Of a stretch of 64,000 nucleotides of DNA, positions 32,016 through 40,464 are shown in pieces. Source of the stretch: Metarhizobium sp017305935 (GTDB lineage Bacteria > Pseudomonadota > Alphaproteobacteria > Rhizobiales > Rhizobiaceae). The position numbers and the translations under genes are program-made. Location: positions 62,001 through 126,000 of the forward strand of contig NZ_JARRIR010000002.1 of assembly GCF_029601685.1 (NCBI RefSeq). The letters run 5' to 3'. Numbering within the stretch: the stretch's first letter is position 1; each line of letters begins with the position of its first letter. The notes below the pieces were generated by a model. That model made no database searches. It had not been told where the DNA came from and worked only from the letters and a program-made list of their open reading frames with translations.

Positions 32016-32495
32016 ATGCCCCTGCCCATCCCGTCATTGACGCTTATTTCCGCTGCCCTCGTCGCTGTGCTGCTTGCAGGCGCACCCGCCCGCGCGGAAG
32101 ATATCGATGCCCTGCCCTCGTCGGTGACCTTCGTCACCAGCACCGGCTATTGGGAGGACGCGGCCGAGGTCGGCACGGCGCAACCGCCACGCAAGGGGTA
32201 TTACAAGCTGGTCGCCGTCCGCCAGGCGGATCGCACCGCCAAGATTTTCCTGCAGCAGATCGCCAGCACCGATGACGGCCCAATCGTCGTCTCCAGCGTC
32301 GAGGTAGAGGAGTTGACCCAGCTCAAGCCCTTCGTCACCGATATTCGCCCGGAAAGCTCCTCTGGTGTGACCAACCAACCCGGCATGTTCGCGACCGTCT
32401 ACCTGAAGACGGAATCGCAGGCGAAGGAAGCGGAGAGCTGGACGGTGATGATCGACGATCTCGGCGAGATGATCGTTGAAAAGGCGACCAATTAA
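32016..32495 (+). CDS. Exported hypothetical protein (159 aa)
   Basis: The ATG at 32016 gives a signal peptide (MPLPIPSLTLISAALVAVLL then AGAPARAED, cleavage after ARA). The mature domain of about 130 residues has alternating strands (GYYKLVAVRQADRTAKIFLQ) and no Cys, consistent with a periplasmic beta-rich protein. I recognise no named family; similar proteins occur beside nadK in rhizobia as unnamed genes. It ends 12 bp before the convergent J-domain gene. Confidence 0.7.
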   Translation: MPLPIPSLTLISAALVAVLLAGAPARAEDIDALPSSVTFVTSTGYWEDAAEVGTAQPPRKGYYKLVAVRQADRTAKIFLQQIASTDDGPIVVSSVEVEELTQLKPFVTDIRPESSSGVTNQPGMFATVYLKTESQAKEAESWTVMIDDLGEMIVEKATN

Positions 32496-32507
32496 AACCT
32501 CTCCGGC

Positions 32508-33101
32508 TTACTCGGCCGCCTTGACCTCGGGAACCGGTTCGAGCATCTCGATTTCGTAGCTATAGCCCTCCAGCATGGTATAGGCGTGCTCGATCGTCTC
32601 GATCTGCGCTTCCGCCTTGCGGATGGCCTCGGCGATCGACTGGCTGCGGGCGCGCAGCATGGAGCCGAGCACGTCGGTTTCCGGCCGGCGGCCCATGCGA
32701 TCCATATGCTTGCGCAGCCGCGCGCGGTGGCGCTCCAGTTCGAGAATGTGAAAACGGTTCTTGACGATGTCGTCGGTCAGCTTGCGGCGCATGGCGGCGA
32801 CGGGATCGAAGCTGCCCGGCTCACGCTCGTCGAGGATGAAATCGTTGACCAGCGTCTCGAGGATCAGCACGCCCTCGATGTCACGGGCATCGGCCAGTTC
32901 GGGATCGTAGCCAGTATCGTCATAGACCTTGCGGCGCACGGGATCCTTCAAAAGGTCATAGGCCGTCTGCAGCCGGCTGAAATGGTCGACATCGCCTCCC
33001 GCATCCGGATGCGCGTTCTTGGCCGCCTTGCGCCAGGCAAGCTTGACCGCCTCCGCTCCGGCGTCACGGTCAACTCCAAGCATCGCATAGGGATCGATCA
33101 C
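32508..33101 (-). CDS. J-domain (DnaJ-like) protein
   Basis: The J domain occupies about residues 1-62, with DPYAMLGVDRDAGAEAVKLA, the HPD motif in KNAHPDAGG and YDLLKDPVRRKVYDDTG. No Gly/Phe or zinc-finger region follows; residues 70-197 are helical (ELERHRARLRKHMDRMGRRP). It should stimulate a DnaK-type ATPase for particular substrates. A GTG at 33101 places the J domain at the N terminus as is usual; an ATG at 33167 would add 22 basic residues that look untranslated. Confidence 0.85.
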   Translation of the reverse strand: MIDPYAMLGVDRDAGAEAVKLAWRKAAKNAHPDAGGDVDHFSRLQTAYDLLKDPVRRKVYDDTGYDPELADARDIEGVLILETLVNDFILDEREPGSFDPVAAMRRKLTDDIVKNRFHILELERHRARLRKHMDRMGRRPETDVLGSMLRARSQSIAEAIRKAEAQIETIEHAYTMLEGYSYEIEMLEPVPEVKAAE

Positions 33102-33353
33102 GCCGTCACCTGTTCCTTCCCGCCTGCGGCGGCCCGTTTCGATCACGATTCGTCCGGCGCGCCGCAATAGTCTGCACTTGTCATGACCCGGCTCAGCAGG
33201 TCATGCGCGAAAAAGCCGCCCCTCATTCAGTACCGGCTCACCCCATCAGCATCAAGCCCGAAGCAGCCGCCATTGTTTGCGGCAGTCGGGACGAAATTGT
33301 GTTCGCGGGATGATCTCCCCGTTTTCCACACCCCAAGGCGTCGCGCCAGACTC

Positions 33354-34364
33354 TCAGGCCGTCAGGCTCTCCGGCTGAGCCACAGCCGCGAAGGCGGCGG
33401 CGATGATATCCGGGCCGGCGCCGGGCCGGTTGGACTCTGTGGACAGAATCTGGCGGAAGCGCCGCGCGCCGGGCAGGCCCTGAAACAGGCCGACCATATG
33501 CTTGGTAACGTGATGCAGCCTGCCGCCGCCCACGATATGGCGCTCGGCATAGGCCATCATCCGGTCGCGCAGGGCATCCGCGTCCAGCGCCCGCGCCGGC
33601 GCGCCGTAGATGTGGTGATCGACATCGGCCAGCAGCGAGGCGTTGTGATAGGCGGCGCGGCCGAGCATTGCGCCATCCATGACCTCCAGATGGATCGCCG
33701 CATGGCCGAGATCGGTGATTCCGCCATTGATGCCAAGGAAGACATCGGGATTTTCCCGCTTCATCGCGTGAACGAGTGGATAATCGAGCGGCGGGATTTC
33801 GCGGTTTTCCTTCGGCGACAGGCCCTGCAGCCAAGCCTTGCGGGCATGGATCCACACCGCATCGGCTCCGGCGCCGATCATCCGGCGCAGAAAATCGGGC
33901 AAGACCTGCTCCGGCTCCTGGTCATCGACGCCGATGCGGCATTTGACGGTCACCGGCGCAGCGGAAATCCGCTTCATCGAGACGATAGCCCGCTCGACCG
34001 TTTCCGGCTCGCGCATCAGGCAGGCGCCGAAAGTGCCGGATTGCACCCGGTCCGAGGGGCAGCCGACATTCAAGTTGATCTCGTCATAGCCGTAATCCGT
34101 CGCGATCCGCAGCGCCTCGGTGAGCTTGCCGGCATCGGAGCCGCCGAGCTGCAACGCGACCGGGTGCTCGCCCGGATCATGCGACAGCAACCGCTCGCGC
34201 GGCCCATGGATGATCGCATCGGCGACCACCATCTCGGTGTAGAGCAGCGCATTCTGGGAAAGCTGGCGATGAAAATAGCGGCAGTGCCGATCGGTCCAGT
34301 CGATCATGGGAGCGACGGCGAAGATCTTCGCGCCGGAAAGGCGGGCTTTTTCGTAAAAATTCAA
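33354..34364 (-). CDS. dusA: tRNA-dihydrouridine(20/20a) synthase DusA
   Basis: The 336-residue FMN enzyme reduces uridine 20/20a in the D loop of tRNAs with NADPH. Motifs seen: AVAPMIDWTDRHCRYFHR at the N terminus, YTEMVVADAIIHG, the nucleotide/RNA site INLNVGCPSDRVQSGTFGAC with the catalytic Cys at about residue 115, and HARKAWLQGLSPKENRE specific to DusA. The C-terminal helical domain is complete. It is monocistronic, with 310 bp of non-coding DNA upstream. Confidence 0.95.
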   Translation of the reverse strand: MNFYEKARLSGAKIFAVAPMIDWTDRHCRYFHRQLSQNALLYTEMVVADAIIHGPRERLLSHDPGEHPVALQLGGSDAGKLTEALRIATDYGYDEINLNVGCPSDRVQSGTFGACLMREPETVERAIVSMKRISAAPVTVKCRIGVDDQEPEQVLPDFLRRMIGAGADAVWIHARKAWLQGLSPKENREIPPLDYPLVHAMKRENPDVFLGINGGITDLGHAAIHLEVMDGAMLGRAAYHNASLLADVDHHIYGAPARALDADALRDRMMAYAERHIVGGGRLHHVTKHMVGLFQGLPGARRFRQILSTESNRPGAGPDIIAAAFAAVAQPESLTA

Positions 34365-34675
34365 GCTTGTCGGTCCGCTGTTCGTATCATCTCAAGAATC
34401 TTCCGCGCGCCGCGACAATCCCTGGGGGAGCGCAACGGGATCATGCCTGGGGAAAATCGTCGACGATCAGAGCACGAAAACGGAAGAATGGTGAGAAAGG
34501 ATATACAGCTTAAATCTTCCGAAAAAAAGGCAGTCGATCACCCGATGCGAATGCGGTCGCCGCCTTCCGGTTTGCGCGGAATTAACGAACATTTCAATTG
34601 TCGGGGCTATGGCTTGGATTTGCGGTGCAAAGGCCATAGCTTCCGGTCATCGAATTAGCGAGGACATGTCCTGTC
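34365..34675. other. Divergent intergenic region between dusA and the RTX-like gene
   Basis: This 311-bp gap separates the dusA start (minus) and the RTX-like start (plus). The sequence becomes AT-richer around 34490-34600, as for a promoter. I see no RNA gene, hairpin terminator or clear operator. A frame crosses it on the plus strand but lacks gene-like composition. Confidence 0.4.
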
Positions 34676-35677
34676 ATGAGCAACAATCTCTATGTGACCG
34701 GCTTGTGGCGCGCGGTCGATCCCGTCACAACCGGCGACAATCCCGGTTTCCAGTTCAACGGTTTCCAGAGCCCCGATGCCTACGGGCGCGGTTACGAACT
34801 GAACACCGGCACGCTCGACGCCGTCGCTCAATCGGTGGCGTGGATGATCGATTCCGTCACCGGCAAACCGCATGACTATGCCAAGGCCAATATCACGGCG
34901 CTTTTGACGGCCTTCGCCAAGATCGGCCTGTCCGGCGACGATCTGGTCACGGCCAGCGACGCAAACGATCTTCTGGTCGTCGAAGGCGGCAACGACACGG
35001 TCTATGCCGGTCGCGGCGACGATTATATCGATGGTGGCGATGGCAACGACACCATCTATGGCCAGGAAGGCAATGACACCATACGCGGCGGCCCCGGCCA
35101 TGATTTCATCAATGGCGGCGCGGGCGTCGATACGGCGATTTTTTCCGGGCTCCGGCATCACTACGGCATCGAGGGCGACATGGCCTCGCGCATCGTCGCA
35201 TCGCCGGAGGACGGGCAGGATACATTGGTCGATGTCGAGCGACTGCAATTTGCCGATGGCACACTGACTTTCGACGATGCCCATTCGGCCGGTGTCTTCA
35301 CCGTCGATGAAACCGCGGCCCAGGTGGCGCGGCTCTATCGCGCCGCGATCGACCGCCTGCCGGATGGACCCGGCCTTCTCTATTGGCTCAATATCGTCAA
35401 GGGCGGCAAGCAGACGATTGGCGAGATCGCCGACATCTTCGTCGCGTCACCGGAATTCACCGCCACCTATGGCAACCTCTCGAACAAGGCCTATGTCGAG
35501 CGCATCTACCAGAATGTTCTCGACCGGACACCGAGCGAGAAGGAAGTGGGCTACTGGACCGGCTATCTTGCCGGCGGCGAACACGACCGTGGCGATCTCC
35601 TGAATTACTTTTCCGACTCCGCAGAGTTTCGCTCCATCATTGGCGGCACGAACGACACCGGCGTCGTCTTTATCTGA
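34676..35677 (+). CDS. RTX-repeat protein with DUF4214 domain, probable type I secretion substrate
   Basis: The 333-residue protein has no signal peptide. Residues about 95-155 hold four to five Ca-binding nonapeptides (GGNDTVYAGRGDDYIDGGDG, then NDTIYGQEGNDTIRGGPGHD). The C-terminal part (about 215-325) has two DUF4214-type repeats with VARLYRAAIDRLPDGPGLLY and VERIYQNVLDRTPSEKEVGY. The N-terminal 60 residues (MSNNLYVTGLWRAVDPVTTG) are of unknown fold. RTX repeats and lack of a Sec signal point to export through a TolC-type channel, with folding outside on calcium. No transporter gene is nearby. It converges on a second DUF4214 gene 6 bp away. Confidence 0.85.
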   Translation: MSNNLYVTGLWRAVDPVTTGDNPGFQFNGFQSPDAYGRGYELNTGTLDAVAQSVAWMIDSVTGKPHDYAKANITALLTAFAKIGLSGDDLVTASDANDLLVVEGGNDTVYAGRGDDYIDGGDGNDTIYGQEGNDTIRGGPGHDFINGGAGVDTAIFSGLRHHYGIEGDMASRIVASPEDGQDTLVDVERLQFADGTLTFDDAHSAGVFTVDETAAQVARLYRAAIDRLPDGPGLLYWLNIVKGGKQTIGEIADIFVASPEFTATYGNLSNKAYVERIYQNVLDRTPSEKEVGYWTGYLAGGEHDRGDLLNYFSDSAEFRSIIGGTNDTGVVFI

Positions 35678-35683
35678 CGAGGA

Positions 35684-36778
35684 TCAGACGTACCAGATGC
35701 CATCGGAAATCGCATGGCTGACCCCGGCAATATTTTCGGCGCTTTCGGAAAAGCCGGCAAGAACGGCCGCCTTCGAAGCGCCGCCTTCAAGCTGCGAGGT
35801 CCAGTAGGCAATGCCACCGGCCTCGCCGTCGCGTCCGAGAACGTTGTGATAGAGCTTTTCGATATAGGCGCCATTGGACGGGCGGTCTCCATAGACCGAG
35901 GCAAATTCCGCCGACGAGACGAAACCGACCGCCGTATCCAGCAGCGACTTGCCGCCATCCATCGCCTTGATCCAGTAGGTCAGGCCGCCGGCATCCGGCG
36001 TCCGCGCGAAGGCGGCCTGGTAGATACGATAGGCTTGGCCGGCGATGCCGGAGAGATCGACCGCCAGCGTACCGTCTGAAAATTCCAGCCGCTCGATGGA
36101 ATGCAGCGTGTCATGTCCGGTGCCGGCGGCCGAAACCGTCACCGCGCCATCGGCGAACGAGACGGCGTAATCGCCCCGCTTGCCGCTGTAAATCACGGTA
36201 TCGGTACCGCCCTGCCCCTCGAAACCATCGTCGCCTGGCCCGGCCTTGAAGCGGTTGCTCTTCTCCAGATTGTCGACAAATGAGGACGGCGTGTCGTAAT
36301 CTGCGAACTTGCGGAGATAGTCGAGGATCGAGGTGCCGTTGGCATCAGCGGCGATCGCCGTGCCGCCCGATTTGACGAAATCGATCAGTTTCTGCGTGCC
36401 GACCAGATGGGTGGCGGCGATCATGCCGCTCTTGGTCAGCGTCGTGCCGTTCAGCGTCTGCCCGGTGTAGAATTCGAGATCGTAATAGCGGATACGGTTC
36501 CACAACAGCGTGAACCAGGCGCCAGCGGCGGCGTCTTGTTCGGCCGGGCTTTTCAGGAAGTCATCAATGGAGCCAATCCCGTTCTTGCCGGTAAAACCCT
36601 TGCTATAGACATTGTCGTAGACATTGGCATCCTTCGGCGCATAACCGAGATCGATCAGCGCCGCTTCGCCGAACTGATAGGCGCCGGCATAGCCATATTT
36701 GTTGACCGCGCTGTAATTGTCGCCGGACTCCCTGACCCGCATGGCTTTGAAGAAATCCTGATAGGTTCCGCGCGACAT
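35684..36778 (-). CDS. Lysozyme-like plus DUF4214 protein, probable type I secretion substrate
   Basis: The 364-residue protein begins with a lysozyme/transglycosylase-like region (about 1-140): FFKAMRVRESGDNYSAVNKY with a candidate catalytic Glu, then GYAGAYQFGEAALIDLGYAP. A short RTX-like stretch (KAGPGDDGFEGQGGTDTVIY) at about 177-197 follows, then DUF4214 repeats (YRIYQAAFARTPDAGGLTYW and IEKLYHNVLGRDGEAGGIAY). It lacks a Sec signal. The ATG at 36778 is chosen because GGAG lies five bases upstream. It shares its C-terminal design with the convergent neighbour, so the two probably diverged from one gene. Peptidoglycan or exopolysaccharide cleavage is inferred. Confidence 0.8.
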   Translation of the reverse strand: MSRGTYQDFFKAMRVRESGDNYSAVNKYGYAGAYQFGEAALIDLGYAPKDANVYDNVYSKGFTGKNGIGSIDDFLKSPAEQDAAAGAWFTLLWNRIRYYDLEFYTGQTLNGTTLTKSGMIAATHLVGTQKLIDFVKSGGTAIAADANGTSILDYLRKFADYDTPSSFVDNLEKSNRFKAGPGDDGFEGQGGTDTVIYSGKRGDYAVSFADGAVTVSAAGTGHDTLHSIERLEFSDGTLAVDLSGIAGQAYRIYQAAFARTPDAGGLTYWIKAMDGGKSLLDTAVGFVSSAEFASVYGDRPSNGAYIEKLYHNVLGRDGEAGGIAYWTSQLEGGASKAAVLAGFSESAENIAGVSHAISDGIWYV

Positions 36779-36923
36779 GGGCACTCCGGCAAAATCGACA
36801 AATGATGGCGAACCATAGCCGCGATCCCCTCAAGATTCGGTAACGCCGGTTCCCACTTTTCGCTCAGGGCGTTAGGCTAACCCTACGATTCGCGTTCCGA
36901 GCCCTCAAGATTCGAGCAAAATC

Positions 36924-37619
36924 ATGACCGCCAAGGCAACCGTCATCCCCATGCCGCCGCAAATCCTGCTTCCCGTCGAAGGAGAGGAGGCGCTGTTCCC
37001 CGTGCGCCGGGTCTATTGCGTCGGGCGCAATTATGCCGCCCATGCCGTCGAGATGGGCCATGATCCCGCGCGGGAAAAGCCGTTCTTCTTCCAGAAGAAC
37101 CCGGACAACCTGCTGCCGCCCGGCCTCGGCATGCCCTATCCGCCGCTGACCGAGGACCTGCATCACGAGGTCGAGGCAGTCGTGGCGCTGCGCGCCGGCG
37201 GCGCCGACATTCCGCTGGAAGAGGCGCTGAACTGCGTCTACGGCTATGCGGTCGGCATCGATTTCACCCGCCGCGACCTGCAGGCCGAAGCCAAGAAGGA
37301 AGGCAAGCCCTGGGCCGCCGCCAAGGCATTCGAGGGCTCAGCGCCGATTTCTGCCATCGTGCCCGCCGCCCGTATCGGGCATCCCGAGCATGGCGCGATC
37401 TGGCTGAAGGTCAACGATCGCAAGAAGCAGCAGGGCGACATGAACCAGATGATCTGGAAAGTGCCCGAGATCATCGCCGAACTGTCCAAGCTTTTCGTGC
37501 TCGCCCCCGGCGACGTTATTATGACCGGCACGCCTTCCGGCGTCGGCCCCGTGCAGCGCGGCGATCGTGTCGATTGCGGCATAGACGGCATCGCGAACCT
37601 GTCCGTCACCATCGTTTGA
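36924..37619 (+). CDS. Fumarylacetoacetate hydrolase family protein
   Basis: The 231-residue protein has the FAH/FAHD1 core: VYCVGRNYAAHAVEMG, FFFQKNPDNLLPPG, the metal-binding Glu pair in HHEVEAVVAL, Asp in GIDFTRRDLQAEAKK, and VMTGTPSGVGPVQRGD near the end. Members hydrolyse acylpyruvates or decarboxylate oxaloacetate; the closest functional guesses are fumarylpyruvate hydrolase or FAHD1-like oxaloacetate decarboxylase. Substrate is not settled by sequence. The next gene follows after 9 bp, so they are likely co-transcribed. Confidence 0.9.
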   Translation: MTAKATVIPMPPQILLPVEGEEALFPVRRVYCVGRNYAAHAVEMGHDPAREKPFFFQKNPDNLLPPGLGMPYPPLTEDLHHEVEAVVALRAGGADIPLEEALNCVYGYAVGIDFTRRDLQAEAKKEGKPWAAAKAFEGSAPISAIVPAARIGHPEHGAIWLKVNDRKKQQGDMNQMIWKVPEIIAELSKLFVLAPGDVIMTGTPSGVGPVQRGDRVDCGIDGIANLSVTIV

Positions 37620-37628
37620 GGAACCGTC

Positions 37629-38180
37629 ATGCCGCTTTACTCGCTCGATAAACTGACGCCGAAAACGCCTGCACACGACCGTTACTGGGTCGCGCCCGAT
37701 GCCCATGTCATCGGTCAGGTGGAGATCGGCGACGAGGTCGGCATCTGGTTCGGCGCGGTCCTGCGCGGCGACAACGAGCCGATCCGCCTCGGCGACGGCA
37801 CCAATGTCCAGGAAGGCGTGATGATCCACACCGACCCCGGCCATCCGGTCACCATCGGCAAGGGCTGTACGCTCGGCCACCATGCCATCATTCATGGCTG
37901 CACCATCGGCGACAATTCGCTGGTCGGCATGGGCGCAACGGTGCTGAACGGCGCGAAAATCGGCAATAACTGCCTCATCGGCGCCAATGCGCTGGTGACC
38001 GAGGGCAAAGAATTTCCCGACAATTCACTGATCGTCGGTTCTCCCGCCCGCGCCATCCGCACGCTCGACGACAAGGGCGTCGAAGGGCTGAAGCGCTCGG
38101 CGGCCAGCTACATCGCCAACTGGCGTCGCTTCGCCGGTGGCCTCAAACGTATTGATGAGGGCATAATCCAACCGGAGTGA
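37629..38180 (+). CDS. Gamma-class carbonic anhydrase-like hexapeptide protein
   Basis: The 183-residue protein folds as a left-handed beta-helix of hexapeptide repeats (IGQVEIGDEVGIWFGAVLRG, then VTIGKGCTLGHHAIIHGCTI). The three metal-binding His lie in MIHTDPG and LGHHAIIHG. This is the YrdA/PaaY/CaiE group; some members hydrate CO2 and others act on thioesters. It lies in an operon with the FAH-family gene. Catalytic activity is not certain. Confidence 0.9.
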   Translation: MPLYSLDKLTPKTPAHDRYWVAPDAHVIGQVEIGDEVGIWFGAVLRGDNEPIRLGDGTNVQEGVMIHTDPGHPVTIGKGCTLGHHAIIHGCTIGDNSLVGMGATVLNGAKIGNNCLIGANALVTEGKEFPDNSLIVGSPARAIRTLDDKGVEGLKRSAASYIANWRRFAGGLKRIDEGIIQPE

Positions 38181-38257
38181 AACGAGGGTCGACAAGATTA
38201 TGTTTCAGACAAAAGAGCTTGGAGCGCCGATCTGATTGAAGCAGGTCGAACAGCGTT

Positions 38258-38656
38258 CTACGCCGCACAGGCCGCGCATAGTCCGCGAATTTCGATCGTC
38301 GTCTTTTCCGGCTTGAACCGGCGCGCCTTGGTAAAGGCTTCCAGGCGATGATCGACCTCGTGGTCGTGAAACTCGTCGACATGGCCGCAGCTATTGCAGA
38401 TGGCGAAAGCCACCGTGCCGTGGCGGCAGCAGCTTTCGGCCGGATGGGCGCAGGCAACGAAGGCGTTCAGGCTTTCCAGCCGGTGGACCAGTCCGAATTC
38501 CAGCAACTTGTCGAGCGCGCGATAGACCTGCAACGGTGCGCGAAACCCTTGGTCGCGCAGCTTGTCGAGGATGGTATAGGCGCTGACCGGCTGCTCCGAA
38601 CGACGCAGCACATCGAAGACGAGGCCCTGGTTTTTCGTCAGTTGCGGCAAGTTCAT
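38258..38656 (-). CDS. zur: Zinc uptake regulator Zur (Fur family)
   Basis: The 132-residue protein has a winged helix (LTKNQGLVFDVLRRSEQPVS, then LQVYRALDKLLEFGLVHRLE) and the Fur-family metal sites: HPAESCCRHG, the Cys pair in ICNSCGHVDEFHDHEVDH and a terminal CAAC. With zinc bound it represses the znu genes. It is the last gene of the znuCB-zur operon and overlaps the end of znuB. The ATG follows GGAGGTTTACG. Confidence 0.93.
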   Translation of the reverse strand: MNLPQLTKNQGLVFDVLRRSEQPVSAYTILDKLRDQGFRAPLQVYRALDKLLEFGLVHRLESLNAFVACAHPAESCCRHGTVAFAICNSCGHVDEFHDHEVDHRLEAFTKARRFKPEKTTIEIRGLCAACAA

Positions 38657-39465
38657 CGTAAACCTCCTTCCGCCTCGCCGTGCCGCCGGAGCGGCACGAG
38701 GCTGAACACGAACAAGACAAGTGCGGCGACGACGATGGACGGGCCGGACGGCGTATCGAAATGCAGCGAGCCGAACAGCCCGCCGATAACGGCGACTGCA
38801 CCGATCACCGATGCCAGCACCGCCATGATTTCCGGCGTAGACGAAAAGCGCCGCGCCGTCGCCGCCGGAATGATCAGCAGCGAGGTGATCAGCATGATGC
38901 CGACGATCTTCATGGCAATGGCGATCACCAGCGCCATCAGCAGCATGAAAAACAGCCGGGCCCGCTCGGGCCGCAAGCTTTCGGCTTCCGCCAGATCGGG
39001 ATTGACCGTCGAGGCCAGGAGCGGTCGCCACAGATAGACGATGGCGAACAGCACCAGGATGCCACCACCCCAGATCAGGTCGATATCCTGCTCCGTCACT
39101 GCCAGAATGTCGCCGAACAGGAAGGAGACGAGATCGATCCGCACCCAGGTCATGAAGGCAACCATGACGAGGCCGATCGCCAGCGTCGCATGCGAGAGAA
39201 TGCCCAGCAGCGCATCCGCCGACAGCCCGCCCCGCCGCTGCAACAGCATGAGCAGCACGGATACGGCAGCGGCGACGAGGAAGACGCTGAGGATCAGATT
39301 GAACTGCATCAGCAGCGACAGCGCCACGCCCAGCAAAGCCGAATGCGCCATGGTATCACCGAAATAGGCCATTCGCCGCCAGACGATGAAGCAGCCGAGC
39401 GGCCCGGTGGTCAACGCGAGCCCGACGCCGGCGATCAGCGCGCGCAGGAAGAAATCGTCAAGCAC
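38653..39465 (-). CDS. znuB: Zinc ABC transporter permease ZnuB
   Basis: The 270-residue inner-membrane protein has about eight hydrophobic helices in the ABC-3 family order (FFLRALIAGVGLALTTGPLG, VWRRMAYFGDTMAHSALLGV, IVGIMLITSLLIIPAATARR). The GTG at 39465 overlaps the end of znuC by 8 bp and gives the family's usual N terminus (VLDDFFLRAL). Longer ATG starts would place the beginning inside the His-rich tail of znuC. Two copies would form the zinc channel with ZnuC. Confidence 0.94.
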   Translation of the reverse strand: MLDDFFLRALIAGVGLALTTGPLGCFIVWRRMAYFGDTMAHSALLGVALSLLMQFNLILSVFLVAAAVSVLLMLLQRRGGLSADALLGILSHATLAIGLVMVAFMTWVRIDLVSFLFGDILAVTEQDIDLIWGGGILVLFAIVYLWRPLLASTVNPDLAEAESLRPERARLFFMLLMALVIAIAMKIVGIMLITSLLIIPAATARRFSSTPEIMAVLASVIGAVAVIGGLFGSLHFDTPSGPSIVVAALVLFVFSLVPLRRHGEAEGGLR

Positions 39466-40363
39466 GGCCCGCCCCCAGCTTCGCATCCGCCGGCGCAGGA
39501 TGGTGGTGGTTATGGCCATGATCGTGGGCGCAATCCGGTCCATGCACATGGCCGTGCTCATGATGATGATGCCCGTCCTCGGGATGGCAATGATCGGTGA
39601 TCGAGCCGTCGGCATGCTGCACCCGCCCATCCGGCAGATGGGTATGGTCGTGATGGTGGCTGTAGACCGCCAGTGTCTCGGCCGCGCGCGCTCCAAAGAG
39701 GCGGCGGTATTCGGCGCTGCGGCTGACCGCCTGCGGCGTGCCACGACAGCAGACATGGCCGTTCAGGCAGATGACGGTATCCGTCTCTGCCATCACCACA
39801 TGCAGGTCGTGGGAAATCAGCAGAATGCCGCAGCCGGTGGAATTGCGAATCGACTTGATGAGATCGTAAAGCGCAATCTCGCCGGAAAAATCGACGCCCT
39901 GCACCGGCTCGTCGAGCACCAGCAGATCCGGCTTGCGGGCGACTGCGCGAGCCAGCAGCGCCCGCTGGAATTCGCCGCCGGAGAGATGCTGCACCTCCGC
40001 CTTGGCCAGATGCGCGATACCGACCGCATCGAGCGCAGAAGCAATCTCCCGCTCTGGCAAGGACCCCGTCAGCGTCATCAGCCGGCGCACGGTCAGCGGC
40101 AGCGTCCAGTCGACAGTGATCTTTTGCGGCACATAACCGACCTTCAGCCCAGCCTTGCGCTCCACCCGGCCCTCGTCCGGCTTCAATACGCCGATAGCCG
40201 CCTTGGCGCTGGTGGATTTGCCCGAGCCGTTCGGCCCAATCAGCGTCACGATCTCCCCCGGTAAGACGCCAAAATCGACGCCGCGCACCAGCCAGCGACC
40301 ATTGCGGCGCACGCCGACATCATGCAGCGAAACAAGCGGACGGGCAGCGGTGGCATTCAGCAT
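39458..40363 (-). CDS. znuC: Zinc ABC transporter ATP-binding protein ZnuC
   Basis: The 301-residue protein carries Walker A GPNGSGKST, the signature LSGGEFQRALLARA and Walker B LLVLDEPVQGVD. The Q loop is VGYVPQKITVD. Beyond the ATPase core, the last 55 residues are rich in His and Asp (HHHDHTHLPDG, PEDGHHHHEHGHVHGPD), a likely cytoplasmic zinc-binding tail that is found in rhizobial ZnuC. The start at 40363 (MLNATAARP) is chosen over an upstream ATG at 40381. It is the first gene of the znuCB-zur operon, divergent from znuA. Confidence 0.94.
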   Translation of the reverse strand: MLNATAARPLVSLHDVGVRRNGRWLVRGVDFGVLPGEIVTLIGPNGSGKSTSAKAAIGVLKPDEGRVERKAGLKVGYVPQKITVDWTLPLTVRRLMTLTGSLPEREIASALDAVGIAHLAKAEVQHLSGGEFQRALLARAVARKPDLLVLDEPVQGVDFSGEIALYDLIKSIRNSTGCGILLISHDLHVVMAETDTVICLNGHVCCRGTPQAVSRSAEYRRLFGARAAETLAVYSHHHDHTHLPDGRVQHADGSITDHCHPEDGHHHHEHGHVHGPDCAHDHGHNHHHPAPADAKLGAGRA

Positions 40364-40403
40364 GAATTTTTTCCGGAACACTGTTGCAGGATGCTATGGC
40401 ACA

Positions 40404-40440
40404 CGTTATAGCATAACGCAATTGATGTAATAACATTACA
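40404..40440. promoter_or_regulatory. Two Zur-box-like palindromes between znuC and znuA
   Basis: CGTTAT-AGC-ATAACG (40404-40418) and TGTAAT-AAC-ATTACA (40426-40440) are both perfect 6-bp palindromes with 3-bp centres, 22 bp apart centre to centre. They lie in the 100-bp gap between the divergent znuC and znuA starts. AT-rich palindromes of this kind are the known Zur targets in alphaproteobacteria. One site probably controls each direction. Confidence 0.85.
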
Positions 40441-40464
40441 AATCTCTTCAAGTGGAGATACCAG

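Noticed and set aside
33183..34658. Plus-strand frame of 491 codons opposite dusA
   Set aside because: The minus-strand frame is an unmistakable DusA with all motifs. The plus-strand product is rich in Arg, His and Gln without domain structure.
38680..39600. Plus-strand frame of 306 codons opposite znuB
   Set aside because: The product is a run of His, Arg, Gln and Asp from antisense reading of a membrane protein, and ZnuB is clear on the other strand.
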